NCBI GenBank assembly: GCA_937872515.1
Contig: CALMSX010000117.1
Span: 62,001 to 126,000 of the forward strand
Length of the DNA stretch: 64,000 bases
Origin: an uncultured Bacteroidota bacterium
GTDB taxonomy: Bacteria; Bacteroidota; Bacteroidia; Chitinophagales; Saprospiraceae
Reading direction: 5' to 3'
Part shown: in pieces, positions 51,291 to 59,831 of the stretch
How positions within the stretch are numbered: the stretch's first letter is position 1
Layout of the letters: the number at the start of each line of letters is the position of its first letter
The notes under the pieces: model-generated
Database searches by the model: none
Seen by the model: the letters and a program-made list of their open reading frames with translations, nothing else
Told to the model about the DNA's origin: nothing
Position numbers and translations under genes: made by a program

Positions 51291-52286
51291 TTAGGGTTGT
51301 TTGGATAAAATAAAATTCAGTGGGTAGTGAAGCCTCCTTGCCCAGTCTCTTTCCGTGTGGTTTGCCCCTTGGAATGATATGGACAAATAATTGTTTGTTC
51401 CAAAATTTTTGGTCAATAGAAGTGCATCGACCTTCCATTGGGTAACCGCATAAAAAGAATCTATACCTTCTGTTCCATGATCGAAATACAACTTGTGTTT
51501 TCCATCGGTAGGAAGGTTTTTTCTCAGGTAGGCAAGCATTGCATTGGGTATATCCGGGTTGTCAAGAACAAAATTTCCGGGCCAATGGGTAGACATACAG
51601 ATGGCGGCGCCAAAGATACCAGGATATTCGCATAGGGCGTAAAGAGAGATGAGGCCTCCCATGCTCGATCCTCCTATGATGGTATGCTCCGATTGCGGAT
51701 TTACTTTGTAATTGCGATCAATAAATGGCTTAAGGGTTTTTACTAAAAATTCAAGGTAAGAATCGCTGTAAATGGGAGTTTGAATTAACTTATAATTTTC
51801 TCCTACGATCTGTGCCTGCAGAGAGTCTCTGAAGGAAGCACTTAAATTCAAAAGCGGCTTGTAGGGAAAATACTCTGAATGCCTTTGGGTGCCGGCATTC
51901 CAGATTCCGACAATGATAACAGGCCGGATGCTGTCAGCAGCCATCAGTCGGGAAACCACTTCATCAGCCTGCCATTCCTGGTGATTCCAATTACTGGTGG
52001 AGTCAAAAAGCATTTGACCATCCTGCATGTACAAAACATCATAAGGTCCAGCCTCCGGGTATTTGGATGGCAGCCAAACATCTATGGTTTTTTGTCCATA
52101 GCCATTGAAAGGCAGATTGTATCTATGTATAGTACTCTGCTGACTTCCTTTTATCACTATAGGGGCTACCTGACCGAAGCAGGGCAAAAAAAATGCCACT
52201 GATAAAATGAGTGTCAAATTATTTTTAAGGCTCCCTCTTATTTTGAAATGCAAGGTGAGCCGTATTTTCGGTATAACGAAAAACAT
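51291..52286 (-). CDS. exported esterase, EsterD/enterochelin-esterase-like
   Basis: A 331-aa alpha/beta hydrolase of the esterase D class. An N-terminal hydrophobic segment (NNLTLILSVAFFLPCFGQ) indicates export; the first 19 residues before it may not be translated. The nucleophile is in IIGGSSMGGLISLYA, and later parts hold DHGTEGIDS and GANHTERDW, with the likely acid and His. Such enzymes cleave siderophore esters, feruloyl esters or S-formylglutathione-type substrates. A three-base gap to the aminotransferase gene suggests one transcript. Confidence 0.85.
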   Translation of the reverse strand: MFFVIPKIRLTLHFKIRGSLKNNLTLILSVAFFLPCFGQVAPIVIKGSQQSTIHRYNLPFNGYGQKTIDVWLPSKYPEAGPYDVLYMQDGQMLFDSTSNWNHQEWQADEVVSRLMAADSIRPVIIVGIWNAGTQRHSEYFPYKPLLNLSASFRDSLQAQIVGENYKLIQTPIYSDSYLEFLVKTLKPFIDRNYKVNPQSEHTIIGGSSMGGLISLYALCEYPGIFGAAICMSTHWPGNFVLDNPDIPNAMLAYLRKNLPTDGKHKLYFDHGTEGIDSFYAVTQWKVDALLLTKNFGTNNYLSISFQGANHTERDWARRLHYPLNFILSKQP

Positions 52287-52365
52287 GAGTCCACAATATT
52301 TTCATAAATATATAAATTTTTGAGGCTATCTCACAATCGTTTTAAACTCATTGGAAAAGTTGCGG

Positions 52366-53736
52366 CTATAGGAAGATCTGGTATTGTAAAACCAGGTTAC
52401 TTTTCCTGCCGGTTGAAATAACATCGCCATTGTTTAATCCGTACTCAGGTCTGTTCTGAAAGTTGAGGGTTACTTTGGATTGATGCCCTTGAATCAGGTA
52501 GTTGACACCGGCATCAAAAACAAGCGTTTTTTCACCCTGTAGCCTGTCAAAATTGGCATAGGTGCAAGCAGCATAGGGTAATAATTGGCTACCTCCACTC
52601 ATTTTAGGTAGAAGGAAACCAGCCTGGATATAAACCACTTTTCCTGTGCCAAACATTGGAAGGGCATTTCCATAAACAGGTCCCTGGCCGGATATCACCT
52701 GGTCGGCACTGAGGTTGCTTCCGCTGGCAGGGTTCATAATGCCATTGTACCTCAAATAATTGTCGCCATATTGGGTGTTGAAAAATCCAGCATAGGCACT
52801 CATTGCTGTTCCTTTCTCTTTGTTAAGAGGCAGGTCAACAAAACTTTCAATGGCCCAGTGAAACATGTTTTGGTACTGTGTTTCTCCATCTTCATTTTTG
52901 CGGTAGGTTGCATTTTTCTGATGAATAAGCCCCGCGGCAATATTTACAATTTTTTTCTGCCCTAAATAAGTGCCTGTCATGTATGGAGTAAGATGTCCCT
53001 CATGGTCGAAAAATTGATAGATGAGATAGGCTTGTTGCTGCCAATGATGTCCAATAGGAGAAAAGGTAGCATAGTTACTAATGGTGGGTACAGCTGCTCC
53101 ATTGGATTGAATAGGGAAGGGCTCACTTAGTACCAGTCGATAATCCCATTTACCAATTTGCCCGCGTGCATATATACTCAGTTTGCGACTAAAATTATCC
53201 GTCTGGTCTACTGTAGTTTGGGCAAAAACAGGCACATCCATCGTCAGGATAGAACCAATGCTGGGTTGTGAAAATCTTGACAAACCATTGGCAATGGTCA
53301 ATCCTGCGCCCAGCTTTAATTCATTTTTAGCGCTTATTCGATATTCCCCAACGGCATCATGAAAAAAAGCGGCAATTTTGCGATTGCCATTCAAATTGGT
53401 CTGTGCATTAAAATTATTTTGACCAAATTGAAAATATAAAAACGTGCGATCTGTTATCTGCCCCATCATCTGAATTCTGGTTCTGCGCAAACCCAGATCA
53501 AAGCCATCTTTCATTTCCTGACTTTCAATTGTAGTGCCTGTATTGTGCTGGTTATACCGGATCCAGGTCTGGTTGAGAAAGGTCATTTGGAAATACCGAG
53601 TGCCATCTTCATTGAGTTTCCACTTTAGGGCATTGGTACCTTGTCCATAAAGCAGTGGCTTTGTTAATGCCAGGACCATACTCAATGCCACCATCATTTT
53701 CACAGCGAACTTCAAATGAATGCAGATTTTTGTCAT
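52366..53736 (-). CDS. outer membrane porin, OprP/OprO-like
   Basis: A large barrel protein of about 456 aa from ATG 53736 (another Met at 53700 is possible). After a signal (MMVALSMVLALTKPLLYGQ) the sequence starts with a polar plug-like strand region and continues in porin style (FDLGLRRTRIQMMGQITDRT, FLYFQFGQNNFNAQ), as in phosphate-selective and general porins of Bacteroidota. It ends with Phe-Leu (LVLQYQIFL), near the Phe signature for barrel assembly. The transported solute is unknown. The 222 bp upstream (53737-53958) hold no clear promoter box. Confidence 0.82.
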   Translation of the reverse strand: MTKICIHLKFAVKMMVALSMVLALTKPLLYGQGTNALKWKLNEDGTRYFQMTFLNQTWIRYNQHNTGTTIESQEMKDGFDLGLRRTRIQMMGQITDRTFLYFQFGQNNFNAQTNLNGNRKIAAFFHDAVGEYRISAKNELKLGAGLTIANGLSRFSQPSIGSILTMDVPVFAQTTVDQTDNFSRKLSIYARGQIGKWDYRLVLSEPFPIQSNGAAVPTISNYATFSPIGHHWQQQAYLIYQFFDHEGHLTPYMTGTYLGQKKIVNIAAGLIHQKNATYRKNEDGETQYQNMFHWAIESFVDLPLNKEKGTAMSAYAGFFNTQYGDNYLRYNGIMNPASGSNLSADQVISGQGPVYGNALPMFGTGKVVYIQAGFLLPKMSGGSQLLPYAACTYANFDRLQGEKTLVFDAGVNYLIQGHQSKVTLNFQNRPEYGLNNGDVISTGRKSNLVLQYQIFL

Positions 53737-53958
53737 CGTAAAAAAGTTTTCAGATCGAAAATAAACCACTTCCCATTTATCTGGCATCAAAAGCGGTTAT
53801 TTTAACTTGTTGTTATGAGGCAATTTGGTATTAAACAAAATCAATAAGAGAGCTGGAATTCTTATTTATTGAAAATCAATCGATTAGTCTGTCAGAATTT
53901 GGTTCGCGATCTTGCTGTTATTAAGTTGTTAATTCAGCCTTTCCCCAAAGTAGTAAAG

Positions 53959-55056
53959 TTATATTTCGGATCTAAGCGCTTTTTGTACCTTTTTCCAATA
54001 GGCAAAAAAGGAAGGAAAATACCCACTGATTTCAGGGGTTAACCACGATCTCTCCTCTTTTACCCCCTTAAAATGGTCAAATAGGGGATGTTCTTTAAAA
54101 TAGACTTCATTTCCTTTGTATAAATCCATTAGCTCATCAAAACTGCCAATAAATATTTGAATTCCTTCTATATTGGAAGCCAGTTGTTTGATAAACTCAA
54201 TTACTTTGTCACCTACTGGGTATTGCTCAAAATGTTGGGTATCCAGCAGTAAAACCCTGTTGGCTTCCATGTCTTTTCTCCATAGAGGATCCAGGTTGTA
54301 ATGGGTATATATACATAAGGCTTTATCCCTTTGCAATACCAGAGGGGAAATTTCCTTTTGTTGGGTATCCGGTTTCCAGATAGTGGTGGCTTGAAGCGGT
54401 TCCGGTATTGCCATCATAGCCAATTCGTCCATGTCCCTATCAAGGTAGGTGCCGAATTGAGAGAGATGGGTAAACTTGTTGATGTTTTGCTGGTTGGCAT
54501 AGTATTTTTTTGAACTGTTGCTACCTGCTACCCATTGCCAGCTGCATGCGTTACTTGCCCAATCGCCATCCAATAAATGATAATACATCCACTGGGCCGG
54601 ATTTTTCCAATGCGATCCGGCAATATTACACGACAAAGAAGCTACATACATTCTGCAATGATTGTGCATGTATCCAGTATCATAAAGATCCTGTATGGCG
54701 CTGTCAATGCCATTAATTCATGTACTGGCCTGCAAAATGGCGTTAGGAATGCAGTAATGCCTTATGCCCTGTTGAGTGTGTTTGATATCATCATTGATTT
54801 CCCTGGTCTTTGCTACCCATTGAAAATAATCTCTCCACGCCAGCTCCTGGACCAATTTTTCCATTTCATGCAAAGGAATTTGTCTGGCCTTGAGGTCCTC
54901 CCAGATCATCCTGGTTGAAATGACTCCTCTTGACAGGTAGGGAGATAAATAGGTCACAGCCCCATCCACATAGTTTCGGGTATGGGCATAAGCCTGTGGT
55001 TGGATATTTTTGATTCTTGTTACAATCTTTTCGTACGAAGTAGGAAAATCCATCAT
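53959..55056 (-). pseudogene. cryptochrome/photolyase-family FAD-domain protein, broken by in-frame TGA
   Basis: One continuous frame of about 365 codons is cut at 54718-54720 by TGA. The N-terminal part has the FAD_binding_7 start (YLSPYLSRGVIST, LVQELAWRDYFQWVA). The stop replaces the Gly in the conserved TG..xxD..M/I segment, since the next codons read INGIDSAIQDLYDTGYMHNH, a textbook photolyase motif. After it come the FAD pocket strings DGDWASNACSWQWVAGSNSS and YANQQNINKFTH. A single G-to-T change from GGA would explain it. A C-terminal ~150-residue alpha/beta-like part follows, while the usual N-terminal antenna domain is missing. It is the last gene of a flavin reductase-DUF2805 operon, with an ATGA overlap. 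Sequencing error is the main alternative. Confidence 0.85.
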
Positions 55057-55325
55057 CTTTTGCTTATGGCATTGTGGCTTATGGATTTTTGTCTTGAGCA
55101 CTTAAATCGGTCCATTTCACTTGGTCTTCGCATCTGGTGTTTGGAAGAGATACCACTGTGAACCCGCTTTCTCCACAGTTCAAATGAAGATCTTTTTAAA
55201 TGGTGTCGCATTAGCTTTATTACTTCTGCTTCGCTCATGCCAAATTGAACAGATATCGCTTCAAACGGAGTTCTATCCTCCCAGGCCATTTCAATGATTC
55301 GATCGATGTCAGGAGCTGTTTTCAT
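55053..55325 (-). CDS. TIGR03643/DUF2805 family protein
   Basis: A 90-aa protein of the DUF2805 family, which is regularly found beside photolyase genes. It has the family core RIIEMAWEDRTPFEAISVQF, a helix-turn-helix-like SEAEVIKLMRHHLKRSSFEL, and the end WRKRVHSG; the last 30 residues are Ser- and Lys-rich and lineage-specific. Function is unknown; DNA binding is plausible from the helical layout. It overlaps the genes on both sides by 4 bp. Confidence 0.85.
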   Translation of the reverse strand: MKTAPDIDRIIEMAWEDRTPFEAISVQFGMSEAEVIKLMRHHLKRSSFELWRKRVHSGISSKHQMRRPSEMDRFKCSRQKSISHNAISKR

Positions 55326-55795
55326 ATACGGATAATTTTTTTCTCACTTAAAATTTGAGTGGTCAATAAGTCACTGTTACAGGATTTAAATCTTTTCACT
55401 TCAAACAAAAACAAGGTATGGTCTCCTGTCTTAAAATTTTCTTTTTTTGCTAGTTCCATATACGCAGAGCAGTGGGATAGCACCGGATAGCCATGCCAAA
55501 GCGTCATGCGTTGTTTTTTGCGCAGCCATGCATCCTTATCCCAATGCATGCCAGATTTTTTACCCAGCATTCTTACCAAAGGATACTGATCCTGGTGAAA
55601 CAATTGTAAAATAGCCATTTCAGTGTTTAACATATTTTCGAGGGTCCTGGTATTTTCATACAAAGCGATTCCTATGATTTTGGGCTTCATCGAAAACGCT
55701 GATACATAGGTGCAGACGTTCATATTTACCCGATCGCCCCAGTAGGTGCTAAGGCTGTAAACAGGGTAGGAGGGCAAGTTCCAGGGGCGCTGCAT
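55322..55795 (-). CDS. flavin reductase-like FMN-binding protein
   Basis: A 157-aa protein that fits the flavin-reductase fold: PVYSLSTYWGDRVNMNVCTY at the start, MKPKIIGIALYENTRTLENM, and the strand FAILQL-like MAILQLFHQDQYPLVRMLGK. It likely supplies or handles reduced flavin for the FAD-binding photolyase-like protein of the same operon; that is inference from gene order. The first gene of the three-gene unit, it starts right at the divergent hydrolase region. Confidence 0.8.
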   Translation of the reverse strand: MQRPWNLPSYPVYSLSTYWGDRVNMNVCTYVSAFSMKPKIIGIALYENTRTLENMLNTEMAILQLFHQDQYPLVRMLGKKSGMHWDKDAWLRKKQRMTLWHGYPVLSHCSAYMELAKKENFKTGDHTLFLFEVKRFKSCNSDLLTTQILSEKKIIRI

Positions 55796-55835
55796 GTGTT
55801 AATTGTTTTGAGTCCTAAACATCAAATAGCCTATC

Positions 55836-55869
55836 TTGTTTTTTCATTCCACCTTTTCTTCTACATTTG
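55836..55869 (+). promoter_or_regulatory. promoter of the alpha/beta hydrolase gene at 55910
   Basis: TTG (55836-55838), a 23-bp spacer, and TACATTTG (55862-55869). The start of the message near 55874 excludes the upstream ATG at 55796 and favours 55910. Confidence 0.6.
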
Positions 55870-55909
55870 TTTTGATAAACGCATTTTTCACTTGGATCGA
55901 TTCAAAAGT

Positions 55910-56608
55910 ATGGAGAAGCAAAAATCAATTGTTTTGTTACATGGTGCCATTGGAGACCACCACCAAATGTTGCCTTTAGCAACATTGCTCGGTGAGAGTT
56001 ACCAGGTATTTACACCCGATTTTCCAGGTCATGGCAGGGATACAATCAATAACCGGCTGGATGTTGATTATTTGGTAGAATTTTTAAAAGACTATTTAAA
56101 CGCACTTAACAGGGCCCCTGTGCAAATCTTTGGTTTTTCAATGGGCGGTTTTGTAGCTACCCTATGTGCATCGAGGTATCCCGATCTCATTGGCAGCATA
56201 ATTACCTATGGAACCAAGTGGCAGTGGAGCCCTGAAATTGCTGAAAAAGAAGTTTCTATGTTGGATGCTGAAAAAATAAGTGCAAAATTACCGGAGTTTG
56301 CCAATGAGTTGGATGCTTTGCATAGTGGTATTGGGTGGAAAAATGTATTGTTGGCCACCAAAAACCTGATGCAGCATTTAGGTCAAAACAATGAATCCCT
56401 GGAGCTGGAAATGGCATCTGTCTCAATACCTGTTTTAATTATGCGTGGAAGCCACGATAAAATGGTCAGTCGGGAAGAATCTTTGGCCATGGAAAATTTG
56501 TTGTCAGGAGGAGTGTATTCCGAAATTCCGGAATTTATTCACAGCATTGAACAGGTAGACAATATTTTATTGCTTACAGAGATGAAAAATCATGGTTTGT
56601 TAGAATAA
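55910..56608 (+). CDS. alpha/beta hydrolase
   Basis: A cytosolic 232-aa hydrolase of the MenH/BioH-like type. It has IVLLHGAIGDHHQM, the oxyanion loop, the nucleophile Ser in GFSMGGFVATLCA, the acid in MRGSHDKMVS, and a late His in PEFIHSIEQ. Its substrate is unknown. The frame opens 38 codons earlier, but that part is hydrophobic, lacks similarity and precedes the promoter. Confidence 0.88.
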   Translation: MEKQKSIVLLHGAIGDHHQMLPLATLLGESYQVFTPDFPGHGRDTINNRLDVDYLVEFLKDYLNALNRAPVQIFGFSMGGFVATLCASRYPDLIGSIITYGTKWQWSPEIAEKEVSMLDAEKISAKLPEFANELDALHSGIGWKNVLLATKNLMQHLGQNNESLELEMASVSIPVLIMRGSHDKMVSREESLAMENLLSGGVYSEIPEFIHSIEQVDNILLLTEMKNHGLLE

Positions 56609-56641
56609 ATTGTTGTTTACAATAATAAGATATTAGGCTGT

Positions 56642-56674
56642 TTGCAGGGCATTGGCTGTAATTTATTAACTTTG
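56642..56674 (+). promoter_or_regulatory. promoter of the MarR gene
   Basis: TTG (56642-56644), a 22-bp spacer, and TAACTTTG (56667-56674) form a full Bacteroidota-type promoter. Confidence 0.65.
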
Positions 56675-56691
56675 CACTCAATATCTCTGCG

Positions 56692-57138
56692 ATGGGCAAT
56701 ACTATTCAGGAACTGATCAAACAAAGTAAATTTGAGTCGCCACAACAAATGGCCTACATCAACCTGTATTATACCTACTATTACTTCCATGACCTTCACT
56801 GCAGCATATTAAAGCCTTTTGATTTGTTACCTCAGCATTTTAATATTTTAAAAATTGTCAAAGGCAGACACCCTGAAGCAGTAACACCGGGTCACATCCT
56901 TGAAGTGATGCTGGATAAAAAAAGAGACCTGACTCGTTTGGTAGACAAGCTGGTTACCATGGGGCATCTGAGGCGGTGCCAAAGTGCCGACAACAAAAGG
57001 TTTGTTCACATCTCACTTACACAATCTGGTTATGATCTTACGGTTCAACTGGAAAGTGAGCTCAGGAATTTTATACAACACAATCTCAATGACGAAGAAT
57101 CACTTCAGCTAAGTGCTTTGTTGGATAAGATGCGCTAA
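56692..57138 (+). CDS. MarR family transcription regulator
   Basis: A 148-aa winged-helix regulator. The DNA-binding part has LLPQHFNILKIVKGRHPEAV, the recognition helix near KKRDLTRLVDKLVTMGHLRR and the wing DNKRFVHISLTQSG; N- and C-terminal helices form the dimer. MarR proteins often sense small phenolic ligands or oxidants and control exporters. The MFS exporter gene begins 23 bp downstream, so that transporter is the most likely target. Confidence 0.9.
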   Translation: MGNTIQELIKQSKFESPQQMAYINLYYTYYYFHDLHCSILKPFDLLPQHFNILKIVKGRHPEAVTPGHILEVMLDKKRDLTRLVDKLVTMGHLRRCQSADNKRFVHISLTQSGYDLTVQLESELRNFIQHNLNDEESLQLSALLDKMR

Positions 57139-57161
57139 GTAAAATGGAATCATAAAACGGC

Positions 57162-58346
57162 GTGAAATTATTCAGACACCTTAGCATATTTATTAGGCAC
57201 AAACAAAGTGTTGCCGTTGGCTCTGCCTTTCTACTCTTGGGCATTATGTTTGGATCCTGGGCAACTTTTATTCCTTATATCAAAGATAAATTCCAACTGG
57301 ATGACGGCGATCTTGGGTTGATGCTTCTTTTTTTCCCTATTGGGGCTACCTTATTCAACCCGGTATCGGCTTTTGTGATCAAAAAATTTGGCATGAAAAG
57401 TACTACCTTCTGGGGCATGATAGCTGTATCAGTTGTGTATGTATTGCCTGTCAATTCACCTTCAGTGGCATTGGTTTCTACAGGCTTGTGTCTTACCGGC
57501 ATGGCCATTGCAGTGCTCAATGTGGCTATGAATACCTGTACTTCGGTGATTGAACAAAATGAGGGCATCAATACGATGTCTACCTCTCATGGCTTGTTTA
57601 GTGTAGGGCTGATGTCTGGCAGCCTCATTGCCAGTTTGTCTTACGGACAAGGCTTTGATCCGGGAATGCACATGTTGGTTTTGGCTGTAATGGGGGTCGG
57701 ACTGGCCTTTTGGGCGAGAAAGGCAATTTTTTCCATTCCCCAGGTAGAGCGCAAAAAAAGTGAAGGGCCCACCCAGGATGACAAAGAACAAAAACCGCCT
57801 GGCATAGGCAAGGAAATTTTTTGGATGGTGGTGCTGAGTGTTTGCAGTAATTTTACGGAAGGCACCATGGCAGACTGGACAGCTGTATACATGAAAGAAA
57901 TAGTACAGACCAATGCCTATTTTATCGGCTGGGGACTGGCAGCTTATTCCATGTGTATGGCACTGGGCCGGTTAATGGGAGATGGCATGGTACCCCTGCT
58001 GGGTGCCAGGAATGTCCTCTTAATGGGCGCTGGCATGGTATTTTTCGGCCTGGGTCTGTCCATTCTTTTTCCAACAACGGTAATAAGTATAGTCGGCTTT
58101 GCGTTGGTGGGGTATGGGGTTTCTTTCTCCTCGCCTATCTTGTATGGCAGTGCGGCCAGAATTCCCGGGTATGGCAATGGTAAAGGCCTGGCCATACTCA
58201 ATTCTTTTGGCATGATTGGGTTTTTGGTAGGACCGGTAATCATTGGCTTCCTCAGCAGGGCCTATGATTTGCGGCTTGCCTTCTGTCTGATCCTCTTGTT
58301 GGCGACAATTTGGGGAACCCTTGCAAGAAATGTGAAGTTATACTAA
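57162..58346 (+). CDS. MFS transporter
   Basis: An inner membrane major-facilitator protein of 394 aa with 12 predicted helices. The first half has the loop 2-3 region with KKFGMKST in place of the classical GxxxDR; the second half opens with SVCSNFTEGTMADWTAVYM, which recalls the YbjJ/inner-membrane fucose permease-like group of MFS. The start is GTG at 57162. It is co-transcribed with MarR by position. Substrate unknown. Confidence 0.9.
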   Translation: MKLFRHLSIFIRHKQSVAVGSAFLLLGIMFGSWATFIPYIKDKFQLDDGDLGLMLLFFPIGATLFNPVSAFVIKKFGMKSTTFWGMIAVSVVYVLPVNSPSVALVSTGLCLTGMAIAVLNVAMNTCTSVIEQNEGINTMSTSHGLFSVGLMSGSLIASLSYGQGFDPGMHMLVLAVMGVGLAFWARKAIFSIPQVERKKSEGPTQDDKEQKPPGIGKEIFWMVVLSVCSNFTEGTMADWTAVYMKEIVQTNAYFIGWGLAAYSMCMALGRLMGDGMVPLLGARNVLLMGAGMVFFGLGLSILFPTTVISIVGFALVGYGVSFSSPILYGSAARIPGYGNGKGLAILNSFGMIGFLVGPVIIGFLSRAYDLRLAFCLILLLATIWGTLARNVKLY

Positions 58347-58391
58347 ACAATTCTTTTATATTTATTCTTCAATTCATTAAACTCCTCGCAT

Positions 58392-59831
58392 TTGAGTCCT
58401 GTTTGGAAACAAACCCTGTTTTATGCCTCCCTTTGCACAGCCAGTGCAATGTTGGGCGTTGGCATCTATGCCGGTCTTATCAATCCTATTCAAAAGGTCT
58501 ATATTGAAGAATCCAGAAAGGCCATTCAGGCAGCAGAACATCAATTGTTGTTTTCAGGTAAAATGGACCGATTTTTCAGGTCATCAGCTCCAACTGACTT
58601 TATTCACGCGGCAAAAAGTTCACAACAGGCTGTCGTTTTTATCAGATCACTGATCAACATCAAAGATGGTGCCCTTATGGGCGAGTCTCTTTCAAGTGAG
58701 ACCGGGAGTGGGGTCATTATTAGTCCTGACGGATACATAGTTACCAATCACCACGTGGTAAAAGATGCAGACGAGGTAGATGTGATGCTCAATGACAACA
58801 GGGAGTTTAAGGCCCAGGTTATTGGCAACGACCCCAATACAGATCTGGCCCTGATCAAAATTGAGGCAGAAGGTTTGCGTTTTCTGGTCTTTGGCAATTC
58901 AGATAGCCTTCAGGTAGGTGAGTGGGTAATGGCCGTAGGCAATCCCTTCAGGCTTCAATCAACCGTTACTGCCGGTATAGTAAGCGCCAAAGGCAGAAAT
59001 ATCAATATATTGGAAAATCAAGGTATCGAATCCTTTATCCAAACAGATGCGGCTGTCAATCCCGGCAACAGTGGAGGGGCATTGGTCAATACCAAAGGAG
59101 AACTGGTGGGCATCAATACCGCCATCATGACCATGAGTGGCAACTATGAAGGATTTTCTTTTGCGGTACCCGCCAATCTGGCTAAAAAGGTGGTCAATGA
59201 CATCAAACAATTTGGCTTTGTTCAGCGCGGCTGGCTGGGTGTAGAAATCGAAAACATCGATGACATGAGGGCTCGAAAGTTGCAGATCCCCGAAGTAGCC
59301 GGAGTCTACATTGCCCTTGTAACCAGAAATGGGGCTGCGTATGATGCAGGACTTCAGAGCGGTGATGTGATTACCCGACTCAATGGCAAATCAATCGCCA
59401 GCCTCCCTCAGTTTATGGAAACCATTGGTACCTATCGACCGGGCGACAAGGTTAGCGTTGATTATATCAGAAACGGAAAAAAAGCAAGCACTACAGCCAC
59501 ACTCAGAAATCAGTTGAATTCCACTGATTTGGTAGCCGTCAGAAAAGATAAGGCCTTGCTGGATCTAGGCTTTGAGCTGAGAGACCTGGATTCGTATGAA
59601 AAATCACGCAATAAGAGCCATGGTGTGAAGGTGGTAACCGTCTACCGAAGTTCAAGGGTAGACAATGCCAGAATTGAACCCGGCTACATCATTACAAAGG
59701 CCAATGGCAAAATTGTGAGGACAGTAAATGACATTCTTGAAGCCATCAAAATTTCCAGTGACCAACTCTCACTGGATGGATTCTACGAAAACTATCCCGG
59801 CGAATTTCCCTATAAAATTGAATTAAACTGA
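58392..59831 (+). CDS. HtrA/Do-like periplasmic serine protease
   Basis: A trypsin-fold protease with two PDZ domains, 479 aa. An N-terminal membrane segment (LFYASLCTASAMLGVGIYAG) anchors it. The triad is visible: His in VTNHHVVKDA, Asp in DPNTDLALIKI, Ser in GNSGGALVN. PDZ1 lies at about residues 275-370 and PDZ2 at about 400-470. It would degrade or refold damaged envelope proteins. The start is TTG at 58392, as the next Met would remove half of the anchor. Its TGA overlaps the ATG of the following subtilase gene by one base, so the two proteases are coupled. Confidence 0.93.
   Translation: MSPVWKQTLFYASLCTASAMLGVGIYAGLINPIQKVYIEESRKAIQAAEHQLLFSGKMDRFFRSSAPTDFIHAAKSSQQAVVFIRSLINIKDGALMGESLSSETGSGVIISPDGYIVTNHHVVKDADEVDVMLNDNREFKAQVIGNDPNTDLALIKIEAEGLRFLVFGNSDSLQVGEWVMAVGNPFRLQSTVTAGIVSAKGRNINILENQGIESFIQTDAAVNPGNSGGALVNTKGELVGINTAIMTMSGNYEGFSFAVPANLAKKVVNDIKQFGFVQRGWLGVEIENIDDMRARKLQIPEVAGVYIALVTRNGAAYDAGLQSGDVITRLNGKSIASLPQFMETIGTYRPGDKVSVDYIRNGKKASTTATLRNQLNSTDLVAVRKDKALLDLGFELRDLDSYEKSRNKSHGVKVVTVYRSSRVDNARIEPGYIITKANGKIVRTVNDILEAIKISSDQLSLDGFYENYPGEFPYKIELN

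Noticed and set aside
54718..54720. TGA read as selenocysteine or Trp
   Set aside because: The family has Gly here, no selenocysteine-type hairpin is evident after it, and TGA serves as a normal stop in other genes in the window.
54669..55101. Two separate genes for the N- and C-terminal photolyase parts
   Set aside because: Both are in one frame with only a TGA between them, and the motif spans the stop; a second start at MHNHCRM would cut the conserved motif. One broken gene is simpler.
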